64,000 nt of DNA, from positions 434,001 through 498,000 of the forward strand of contig QEYB01000003.1 of NCBI GenBank assembly GCA_017562135.1, read 5' to 3'. This document shows, one piece after another, positions 47,900-58,600 of this stretch. How positions within the stretch are numbered: position 1 is the first letter of the stretch; every line of letters begins with the position of its first letter. The notes under the pieces are model-generated. The model had not been told where the DNA came from. It ran no database searches and was given only the letters and a program-made list of their open reading frames with translations. The position numbers and the translations under genes are program-made. This DNA comes from Dipylidium caninum. Its lineage: Eukaryota; Platyhelminthes; Cestoda; Cyclophyllidea; Dipylidiidae.

Positions 47900-48871
47900 C
47901 GACCACACGTTTCACCATTCACGACTCTGTTTCCAAGCCTCGCGTACTCGCGACCCCCTTTGCCACGACAATAATAAGAGCGCGTCTTGCTGTCTAGGCT
48001 AATGATAATTGATGGTATACCGAGAAACACACAACATCCCTGATATCGTCTCGTAACTCCACCTGCCTGAACGCACTAGTGTCAAACCAAGTAGGGAGAC
48101 GTTTTCGCTCCCCATAAATTCTTATCTTAACTTGACGAAACGCTTACGCCGCGAAAGGTAACTCAGCCTTCCGCAAAGACCCTTCGGCCACAACATGGTC
48201 TCAAGGGAAATGTCTGATTAGCGTCAGTCGGAACGGACCGACAGCACACTGAGACTTACTGTCCAGACCACCAAACGCACTCGCGCCAAAACCGGTGAAT
48301 ACACATTCAAGCCAAATGGGGACGAACAAAGTAGCATGAAATGCGCCTTGAACGGGCGATTAAGGTGTGATTTTGCATGGGGAGCGTGGGACCCTACACC
48401 AGTGCTCCGATTGAGTCCTCAAGGGAACCTGCCAACGCCGTTTGTACAAAAGCAAAGACGACAATGGAAATGGGTTCATTTGCCGATGGGCGCACTCTGG
48501 CACGTCGTCCGAGCTCAGGAACTAGTCTTAACGATGCCATGACGGATTCACCAACCGCAACACGTCCGTTCGCGATACTGCCGGTTAAAGGGTATTGTTT
48601 GCTGCATGGGACGAAATCACGATCCAACCCCCGAGATGCTCACTTGGATGTTTGCAATCGAGTGACACCGGGGGAAACGGCATATGTGAAGGGTGGTCAA
48701 CGACTCGGACATATTCGTTTCACTCGACGGGAGAAATCCACTGTTCGATCTGCTAAAATCCAGCTCAAATTAATTCGATGCCGAAATGTCCTCCGAGGGC
48801 CCCTTTTGATACTGGCAAATTCTGTTCAGCCAAGTTGACTGGCTAAGCGTTAGTGGGTAAATCAAAGTGTC
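47900..48871 (+). repeat. Long inverted repeat, right arm (972 bp)
   Basis: Reverse-complement partner of 42180-43152. It starts CGACCACACGTTTCACC and ends AAATCAAAGTGTC; homology to the left arm ends sharply at both sides. Spacing between arms is 4,747 bp. Confidence 0.95.
48377..48838 (+). CDS. Unrecognised 153-codon frame in the right arm
   Basis: Counterpart of the frame at 42213-42674. It begins MGSVGPYTSAPIESSREPAN and differs from its partner at only a few residues. The same reservations apply: no known family, and conservation may only reflect recent duplication. Confidence 0.3.
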   Translation: MGSVGPYTSAPIESSREPANAVCTKAKTTMEMGSFADGRTLARRPSSGTSLNDAMTDSPTATRPFAILPVKGYCLLHGTKSRSNPRDAHLDVCNRVTPGETAYVKGGQRLGHIRFTRREKSTVRSAKIQLKLIRCRNVLRGPLLILANSVQPS

Positions 48872-49240
48872 CACACGTAGATACTTCTCTTTCGCCGTTT
48901 TACTTCACGGCATACTTTTCATGGTTGACGTTTTCTAAAGATTTCGGCTTTACTTTCTGATGATACCGACGATCTTTTACACTTATTCCACAAAAAAAAA
49001 CAACAACCGGGTTCACAAAATTTTAATGAATTCCTCCACATATGTAAACAGTAGAGTTCATTTGCATATGGTTCTCGATAAAATACCTTCCCTTTGTATG
49101 ATATGACTAACTAACCGATTTCAATTGAACTCATGATCTAAGTGACGTCCCCAAGAATTTGGACCAAATCATTCAGCTAATTTAAAGTAAACAGTATTAA
49201 CGAACTTGTTGAAGAAGGGGAGGTAGGGGCAAGACAAAAG
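48872..49240. other. Intergenic between repeat arm and presenilin
   Basis: AT-rich, with a short A-run near 48990; no gene seen. It includes the presenilin 3' untranslated region. Confidence 0.5.
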
Positions 49241-52200
49241 CTAGAAAAAAAGGCGTTTTTCGGAGGTGGCACGGATAAAGGGTGTAATAACGGCGGCAGT
49301 CGAGAAGTAGAAGACGATACCACAGGATATAGAAATCGGGAGGGCGGGCAAAGCCTTGCGGGCCATCCCCAAGGCGACGATGGTAAGGCACATACCTACC
49401 AGTATGGCCACGTAGCATGCTATTGCGGTCAGTACGTCGCCGTCCACGGATGCGCGTCCTATTAGAAGACTGTAGAAAATGAAGTCCCCCAGTCCAAGCT
49501 TTACTCCATGTTCCTCGCGTTGAATCACATCCTCCTGTCAAGGGCAAAAGCGTTAGCACAAAATATCATAGAAATTCAGGCGCGAACCAATAGATCAGCG
49601 TGAAAACTCCACCTGTAGTTCCCTCAGGCCACCTGTGACGTGTTCCCTCTGTTCACCGTCACTACCGCCCTGCTGATCGTGCCGACTCAGCTCCGAGGCA
49701 TCATTCATCAACGGACTGGCGTGATTGATCTGCTCCTCTTGATCAGCGTTGCCTCTTCTCCGATTATTGTGTCGTTGTTTTGTGCGGCCTAAGTCCTGGC
49801 ACAGACAGATTATTTAATCTCACTTGCGTATACTTAAGGCAAAAAAATGTAGGAAACCAGTACCATATGAATGTAATGCATACGACGAGCTAGTCAAATA
49901 AGTAAGCAAACGTATCATTTGCACTTAAAAAGCTTAGTAGACGAAGGTGTGAAATACGGAAAAATTGAGGGCGATCATTGCCAAAAACGCAGCATATAAA
50001 ACGACTGGCGATCTGCATTACTTATTATTTGCTTGGCCTTATATCCGTACTACGTGAAAAAGTGTAAAACTCATAGTTATTTTTTCTGCGGCATCATTTC
50101 TGCACAATACCCATAAAAACGAAGACATAACGGCTGAAATACGTGATGTGATAAAATGTTATGAGACTTACGACAGTTGTGCCATTTGGACGGGACAGGT
50201 TTGGATGTTCATCGCCTGGACAATGAAGTTAACACTATAAAATTAAAATCAGACAAAGCAGAACAAGAGAATAAAACATCAAACGCTTGAGGATTAACAT
50301 TTGTATGTAGCGACGAAAACAGTTTTCCGAAAATGGATGCTTTGGAATGATGGTTCAGACAACAAAGGATGTCGTAAGTAGGTCTAAAAAGCAGCGTTAC
50401 CGATAAAATAAACAAATAAACATTCTACAGAATTATGGTCAACACAACAAAACTCCCTGTAAAAGAGAAGCTATTACTAGTATCATCCATCTCTAATACT
50501 TATTAGCAATAGACAATGTGTTCGAAGTAAAAAGATTTCACGGATTTTTCATAATGGAAAATGGGTAGTCGGAACAATAGATTATACCGGGGAGAACGTT
50601 AACTTACTCAAAATATATGGTAGAAACACATTTATATCTATATCTATAAATATATCTACATATTTAAAGTTACAAGTTTTAATTGTTAATCCATGCTAGC
50701 AAAAGACATTGTCCGAAACCACAACAAGGTAAGAATTAAAATCAAACCGAATCCAAAGAGAAGAAAAAGCAGCGCACCAGATTCAAGAAGAGGAGTGAGA
50801 GGAAATGACCGGCGCGAACGATGTTTCAAAGAGTCGTCCTCTTTTAAACGTTTGATGGGTTTGGAGACATTTGAGTATGCCGAACAGTTTACCTCAGCCT
50901 CCACCGGCCTCAATGGTCGCGACGCAACGATGTAAGCAGTAGTTGTAGAATATATCATGGCGGGGAAGAGTGGCCGATTTCTTTCCTGCGCCATTTCTAC
51001 CAGCATCCGAAGGGGTCCCCGTGGACAGAGAACGGCTATCAAATCTGTAAAATGCAAACATTGACTTTAAGTCCCAAGTGAAAAAAAACTACGAAGATTG
51101 AGGCCTAACAATACATCTTAAGAAAACGTAAAAACAAATGTTTTACAAATAATCTATGAAAAGTTGAAGTGCAATAAGTTGTTATAGCATCGTAGAATTA
51201 AAATTCCCTTACCCCAAATGGCCAAGGCTCCGAGAAGGACCCAACAAGTCCACTTAGGTAAATATTTAAGAAAAATGAGAGCCATCTGGACGCTATTGAA
51301 GATGAGGTAGGCCTGTTGTAAGATAAGTGGGCTACGCCAATGGATAGATATGAGACCCAAAACCCCAAAGTTCCAGAGTAGAATGGCAAATGTAATGTTG
51401 TCGAGGAAAATCATGGAAGCTCGCAGCACCTGTCTGGATAAATAAAAGTTTGGGAAAATTTCATCAGTATCGAAGACGTTTACTCCAATCACTAAAATGT
51501 ATTACGCATGAAGGAAATATCTTGGAGTAAAATAACTGTGCTTTTAACAGACTAAAAACAAAGTGAAGAAAGTTTAATATTGAAGACGTTAAATGAAGAT
51601 AATTAGTGCATCAGATGGAGAAATTTGACTCACGTAAAGAAAGTGAAGGATATAACGAAGACAAGAAGGAATGTGGTCGCAATGAGCCAACCTGTGAGGC
51701 ACTATGGAAAACCATATATTCAATAAGTAATGTGTTAAAAATATGAAATTATATAGTAAAGGCAGCAATCTCAATGAATTAGGTGAATTCAGTTTAGAAT
51801 AATGGACCAGAACCAAAATATAAATCATGTGTGCTATGTATTATAAAGGTAATTAATGGCTGATTTTTGATTAACATAAATTTCCAAAAATGTTAAGGCA
51901 AAGAAGACTTCCTACAATAATTTGCAGGTGGGGAAATAGACGTACCTTGTAGCATTTGAATTTGAACAGGACCACAAGTAAAAATGTCATGACTACCACG
52001 ATGGCCAAGAATATAATAACGTTTGCCAAAGTCTGCCAGGTCTGTGTACTGATATCTGCGTTTGGCGTGTGGAATGGAGTGTAAATAAGATAGACGTCAG
52101 TTGTGGAAAAGTAAGGAACTGTTTTGCTGATAAACGCCACCAGGAACATACATATTGAGACCGGGATGAAGAGGCTAGAGAATTAAACTAAAACCATTCA

Positions 52201-52482
52201 TTTTAGCTGTTAAATCAAGCATAAAAAGTAGAATATATAACCAACATGAGTAAGTTGAAATGACTCCTTAACGAGAGTTATGAAGTGGAGGTAGGATTAC
52301 GGAGGAAACTTAGTAGCATACCTTATTATCTGCTTAGCACCAATATTGATGATAAGTTTTGGATCAACGAGTGGGGGATCTGTAGTAGCCATATTTTCCC
52401 GTTGCTGATCGCCTGCTGTGTCCAGTCCATCGTTGGTGTGTGTGGGGTGACTTGGAGCGGATCCAGCATCAGCATGTGACAT
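49241..52482 (-). CDS. PSEN: Presenilin, catalytic subunit of gamma-secretase
   Basis: Eight exons in consistent phase: 52322-52482, 51946-52174, 51634-51701, 51213-51433, 50778-51044, 50172-50215, 49613-49795 and 49241-49534, giving 488 aa. The nine-helix intramembrane aspartyl protease is complete: [72 protein letters not shown]. The first catalytic Asp is in [16 protein letters not shown] and is created across the 51213/51044 junction; the second is in [10 protein letters not shown], and the PALPIS motif follows near the C-terminus. Presenilin cleaves Notch and other type-I membrane proteins. The large cytosolic loop (about residues 255-390), where auto-cleavage occurs, is long and rich in Arg, Gln, Asn and Asp. 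The start at MSHADAGS is chosen; the frame is open further upstream without better evidence. Confidence 0.96.
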
Positions 52483-53052
52483 CGTAAATTTTAGCAAATG
52501 GAAAACGAATACACTGCAAACTCTGGTAGTAATAACGACCAAAACAACCTTGCTGAGCCTAAAAAAACTCAAAAGACGCGCCAAACAAACAATGACAACA
52601 AACGCCTAATGCGTCACCCTCATTGTATACCAACTGCACCATCCTCGTATTAGTAGTTAATACGTATATTATAATCTCAATACACAAAAATAACATATAT
52701 CTAGTGCAAACGCTTACATGGGAAATGTGTATTTGTTCCATTATAGGGAGATTTTTTGGCACCACAACGTCTTAATCTTCAGAGTTCTCCTAAACCATAC
52801 TTATCCAGCGGAATATTAATGTACTATTTACTAATGTCTAGATCCCAGCTTTTAGATGCAAATACGTCTCACCGTCTTCCACGTAATCAAATTCCCTTAT
52901 CGGATGTTTATGCCCCGGTTCTACTTAAATTATTAGGTAGTAAGCGCTCATCGTGGGCCCCCTTCATTAATGGCAATGCACAATCCAAGAGGGACAAAAG
53001 ATCCGTAGTATCCATGCTGATAATATTATTCTCAGCGGACATTGTTGCCCTT

Positions 53053-53092
53053 TATAGTACAAGTAGGATGATTATAGTACAAGTAGGATGAT
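53053..53092. repeat. 20-bp perfect tandem duplication
   Basis: Two adjacent identical copies of TATAGTACAAGTAGGATGAT. Confidence 0.9.
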
Positions 53093-54888
53093 CGAGCACA
53101 TTTCGAAAGCAAATGATAACCTTCCTATTTCGCTGATTCTGCAGCAGTGATATAGCATCACGTAAATAAAGCCAACCACTTTCATACTAAATGGAAGTCA
53201 TGTCTCTCCTTCATGCGTATGCCGACTTATAGCCATTTATTCGAGCGATTACTGCCATGGAATAAAGCAAAGCTTAGTGCCACTGAAGTCTCCGAAGGAG
53301 TTTTACAGTCAAATCTTAAATCCTTTTTAAATGACATCTCTATTTTATCTCAACCCCTTTTTATGACTACGTCAAATGATATTTTGGGGCATTTCGGAGG
53401 TTTCCTTGAAATGCTGCTAGGTGATGGGAGAAATTATTCTTCGTGTGGGTGCACAGAAAGGTTGAGAGGCCCCGGTGCTAAACACTAGTACACCAGAGTA
53501 AAGGTATGACAACATTTAGTAGAGTAAAGCGCACCCCAAGTCACTACAACATGGTCGGATGTTAAGGCGAAATATTGCCCATTTTCTGTATTTTAATAAA
53601 TAACGCGAAGGGAGGAAGCCTCTATGTCACCGATCACTCTAGTAAATGCATTGCAACATTCTAGAACATGAAGGGTGGTCAGCACTAGTGGCCAATTAAA
53701 GCAGTGCCCGAATGAATCACCAGAACCTCGCTGACAGCAAGCCGCCTCGGAGGAACTCAAATAAAAATTTTATCTATCAAGGGAAGTGGCGAATGCCTTT
53801 TAGTCAATCGGAAAATGGCATAACATAGTGTCTAAAGTCCAAAAAGGATTGTGCGCATCTAACAGTTTGCCACACTGAAGTCGACACCGCGGCGGTGCGG
53901 CTTTCCACCTAGGTACGCAACTTGTTTGAAGTGGCAATTCAGCTCTACGCATTAGCATTTTTTGGATATGCTAAATATTACTCGAGAAGGATGACAGTTG
54001 CTAAATCTCACAAAGTTTGTCATACCTTAGCTTTCGCTGCCGTTTGATCACAAGGAAACATTCTCAGGAAAGTGACGTATCCACTTTCGCGATTTCACCT
54101 TAATCCGAAGAAGTTCGCTTTCAATTTCTTTCGGACGGATGAAGTGAGGTGTCCGGGCAGTGCGATAAATCTCCAATGGGATGAAGGAAGAATGGGTATT
54201 TTGCCGAAAATAAAAATGGTCTCCAGCCAAGTTTGGAAATGCCTAGACTGGGGACACACTAATCGGCTTCACAGGATGCAATTTGCAAAGGAATCTGCCG
54301 CATATGCAGGATAAATTTATACTTGAGGCTCACCATTTTGTGAATGCGCCTTAACATTTACCACACTCTGGCATAGGGCGGCCCTCCGTTCTCCAGAATT
54401 AGCTCTTGTACGCACATGCCATCTTGCCAGTTGTACCGATGTTGCGACAAACGAATCCTTGGTCCTCAATTCCACTGGTTCTTGGCTAACCCATCCCATC
54501 AAAGCGCCATTCGTATGTGATACGTGACCTGAAAAACATCAGCACTGTCAGTAGTAGTGTATTGTTGAAATGGGGAATAGGGAGGAATCGTCGACTTTGG
54601 GCATAATACATGCAACAATCGCTCCATCGTTAAGCAGGCGTCTTACTCCAGGGCGAACTAAGACACCCCTTTGTGCCACCTCAGGCGGCTGCATTATTTA
54701 CGCAGAGAATATGTGAGTGTGGGAGATGTGTCCTAATCTCAAAGAGTTTGACTTTGTTAGCACGTATTTTAGTCAAATAAGAGCTACGTTGGCTGCATCA
54801 ATGGCGGTTACACTTAGTATCTGGATTGGCTCAGAGGAGTGGAGGGACCCCCAGACATTGGCTGTGCTGGCGAACTAGGTGGATAATG

Positions 54889-55407
54889 TTAAATAGTCTT
54901 AATCCTCTCCTCTGAGGAGTCTCTTAATAGCTTCAGATCAGCTTTATTGCCTCTAACAGCCGGTGAAATAACATAGGCATAAGATGCAAGACTGTGCCCA
55001 GGTTCATTACAACGCGTCGACATTTCAGAGAGAGGCCGAAAGTAGACAGGCAGCAACGATATTAATTCGAGATGCCATGACCTGACAAACGTTGCAACTT
55101 TTTCCCATTTGACCAGAGGATCCCTTACGACCAGGAGGTTAGACGCATGAACGAACCGCGGCGTTTTAAGGGCGATGACTAAACCTCGAACCGCAGAGCC
55201 ATTGGTCAAAATGAGCCAGCTGGCGGCCTCGTGATTGGCTGGCGCGCGTCTGCGACGATATTCGCATCTGCTTGCCGGGCATTGCATCGTGGCGACTTCG
55301 ACCTGCCACTTCTGTGGATCGAAAGCTTTCGGTAGGTCCGCCGTCCCCCATCCCCGTCGCCCTCCTGCCTTCCAAGCGGTGTCCAAATCACTTCCCCAAA
55401 AATTCAT
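54889..55407 (-). CDS. Unrecognised 172-codon frame
   Basis: An ATG-initiated frame (MNFWGSDLDTAWKAGG...) ending KLLRDSSEERIKTI. Several alternative frames are open through the same GC-rich part, and there are no splice or family signals. It lies divergent from the repeat-protein gene, 220 bp away. It may be a chance frame. Confidence 0.2.
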   Translation of the reverse strand: MNFWGSDLDTAWKAGGRRGWGTADLPKAFDPQKWQVEVATMQCPASRCEYRRRRAPANHEAASWLILTNGSAVRGLVIALKTPRFVHASNLLVVRDPLVKWEKVATFVRSWHLELISLLPVYFRPLSEMSTRCNEPGHSLASYAYVISPAVRGNKADLKLLRDSSEERIKTI

Positions 55408-55627
55408 TCACGAATTTCAAAATTCATGCGCCCAGGCAGACGTGGGAAGAAGGGACGGTTTTCGCTCCCCCATTTCGTGAGCCCCATCGATTCCCCGCAC
55501 AGGTAGCCCCGTACCAGGGGACACGGACTCTTCCCAGCCCTCCCCTTCCCCCGTGTTCATGTGCTTGCATGTATGCGCGCAATTTTTAACCTTTTGCCAT
55601 CTTATTTGAATTTGTAGGACTTTGCTA

Positions 55628-58600
55628 ATGACCACGGCCAGTAAACAATCAGGTATGTTTCATTAGCTGCAAAAGTTTATACGACGTCGAATCTGCCAAA
55701 TCACTCGTTATTTTCGTGTCCGATTAATGAAATATTTGATAATATTGTAAAATTGTCTAACACGAACAGTTCCGTCCGCAGATTGAGGGTCGACTGGTTG
55801 AGACTTGCGTAGTGGAACGTAGACACACCACGTTGGATAGAACTGCAGAAATCCCATTATGGCAGGAATAACGGCCAGTGCACGATAGAAGGCTTGTCTG
55901 AGGCGTCTTCATACCAAGGAGTTGTGTTTTGGTACGACCAGTCTTCACTATGCTTATCATCTCTATTTTTCTCCACATTAGGTTTGTCGAACATCAACGC
56001 TGATGTTGAGGAGCTGAAAAAATCGCTTCCACATGTTGATCTTGAAACGGGTCTGAAGAATCGAGGTACGCATCCTCACGCTTCTGTCGACGGGGAGATC
56101 AAAGAAGCCGGCGGGCACCTGTGGCTCCGAGTCCCGCGCCACGCTCCGGCCCGTCAGCTCCTTTGCCATTAACGCACTTAAAATCAGGTCCGACGTGTCC
56201 TCCCACCCGAGACCGGTTTTAACTGTCGCCTGTTTGGCGAAGTTGTCGAGTGACTTGTCAACTTGGCGCTCAGTTAACACATTCTTTTTATTGTTAAGTT
56301 GTCAAACGCGACCCCATTGCCGGACTGGGGAACCTGCCGAAGGAACACTGCGAATTCGGGAAACCCAAGACGGCGCACCAGAACATGAAAAGTAAATCAC
56401 AGGGGGTTTGGGCTTTATTACGTGTCCTCCCACCTGCGGCCCGTTCGCCTTGCTAGCACCAGGCCTCACCGTTCCAAGAGGCAAAAAATTCTTGTCGCAG
56501 GGCGAAAGACATGTGTGTGAGTGCATGTGTATGGAGCCTGAAAGAGGAAGGTAGACACTCTCCACGCAAGAGAAGTTCCCTCAGATGTTACTGCTTTATC
56601 ATGCTTTCGGTGAATCAAAGCGCATGCTGTTGAAGGCGGCAGACACCGGCCGCCCGCCCTCGACCACGCAGTGCATCCCCTCTTGGCGCCCTGACTTCCC
56701 ACCTCGTCTTTTCAACATGGGCATTTTGGTGTCTTCCAGATTTCAACAAGACGCTCCTCACCTGGGACGCGGACACAGCGGCTCCTCTGGCCAAGCCGAC
56801 CAAGAACGCCACCAAGGGTGACAGTTGCTTGGGTGAGCTGCCTTCCACAGGACTTGATGGCGGTGCTTATCTTCTCTTATGACGCACCAAAGGCCTTAAA
56901 ATTTCGAAAATTATTCTACAGACTGGGCTGATGTGGCTTCTCTTTTCGTCATAAACCCATTTGGGCCTCTAATCCCACTATGAGCTCCTCCTTTTCCTAG
57001 CTCGCAACCCGATCGCCCTGACGGGAAATTTGGGCGAAGAGGTGGATGCCCTGCGTTGTTCCTCGCGGCCTAGGAAAACTTCAACACGTGGCCGTAAGCA
57101 TTGCCATCTTTACCTCCCCTCCGTAGCGATTTAGTTTAATTTTAGCATACTTTTGTCGCATAACATGTCGCATGCTTCGTGGCCGTTATCACCGGCACAT
57201 ACTTCTTGCCAAGCCCAAGACACGGAGTTGCACGCCCGAGTCTGGTTGACGGCGTTCACGGCATGAACAAATACCCGCTCGCAAATGTTGAGGACCGTAA
57301 TTTTGACGTGGGTATGCGAGGTAGCCCCATCTAATGTTTGCCAGCCTCCTTCTTTCAACCGGGAACATTCGAGGCTAAGGGGAGATTTGGAAGTCTCGGC
57401 CAACTGCGCCGCCCACCTACTGATCGGGTGATGGCAGAATTTATGATTCCAAGTGAGCGGCTGGAGGTAATCGGCCAAGGGGGCCACCACACTGCAGTCA
57501 CTGGGCATGGGGGCGAGTGGCTGGCACCACAAGGGTAATTTTTCTCCCAATGACTTCAAAGTTGCGCTGCTCCACGGTGTGCTGTGCATTTCAGCTCAAA
57601 GGGACCCCATTTCGGGGAAGGGCGACTTCGGGGAACGCGAATGGGATCCCATTTGGAAGTACAACGGCCGAGCACGGAGGGCGCGGAGCTCAACAGGTAG
57701 GAACCCACCCTTCTTGCTGCTCGAAAGCGACGAGCAGCGTCTCGAGTCACAGGCTTCAGGCTACCCTAGGCGGAAAATGAAACTATTGGGCGAATCAAAT
57801 TTCTCGGTTAAGCAATGGGGAGATTTGTCTCGCACATAAATTACAATTAAAATTTACCGTCTCGGCTTAATTAACAGTTATGTGCTGGGCGCTGGCTTTT
57901 AAACATTTGAAATTCCCGTTTCTGCTTGTAAATTTTGCTAAGATTCAGCGATATTTAAGCAAGGCTCTATGGGTTTTAGCCGACCGCTGCAATCCCCTAA
58001 CAGGGGAAAACGCGAGAACATTCGCAATAACCGCGGAAGAAAGGCAGCGTGGCTGTTTGACTCCCAAGACGCCTCGATCGGGTGAGTGCCAGTCCCGACC
58101 TCCGCGCCCTGCCATCAGTCGCCTGCCCCGACCGCCCTCCGCCCGCCACCATTGGGCAAATTCACCACTGACTCCTCATTGTAACGCCTCTTTTAGCACG
58201 GAACGTCATAACTGGCGAGAACTGCCAAAACTTTGACATATCTCAGGAAATGAAGCCCTCCGGACCTCGCCGACGACCAGGTACGCCCTCAGCTACTCTT
58301 CGTCCACTGAGCACGCTGCCTGCAGCTAACTCACTGGGCTCATACGTCGCTCCCACAAGACTACAACTGCGGTATTTCGGATGAACTTTTGAAACTTTCT
58401 GCTCTTCTCTCTCGAAAAATTACTTGCAGGCTTGGGAGTATTTCCGACCGAACACGAACGCTTGACCATACTAGTCGCATAGTTGATGTAAAAGCCTAAG
58501 CTGTGCTCTTTAATGTGTAGATGTGGGCAAAAACACAATAACCGGGGAGAACTGCAGCACGTACGATGTGAATGTGGAGAACGCGAGGCCGGGCAGGGCT

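Larger units (their letters stand above)
52483..55627. other. Intergenic, no supported gene
   Basis: About 3.1 kb between presenilin (-) and the repeat-protein gene (+). Frames at 52756-53091 and 53213-53488 (+) and a 172-codon frame at 54889-55407 (-) are open but show no family motif. A 20-bp tandem duplication is at 53053-53092. Confidence 0.35.

Noticed and set aside
42180..48871. Interpreting the inverted repeat as the ends of one large DNA transposon carrying PURA
   Set aside because: No target-site duplication, no transposase in the spacer, and PURA is an ordinary host gene with a normal intron.
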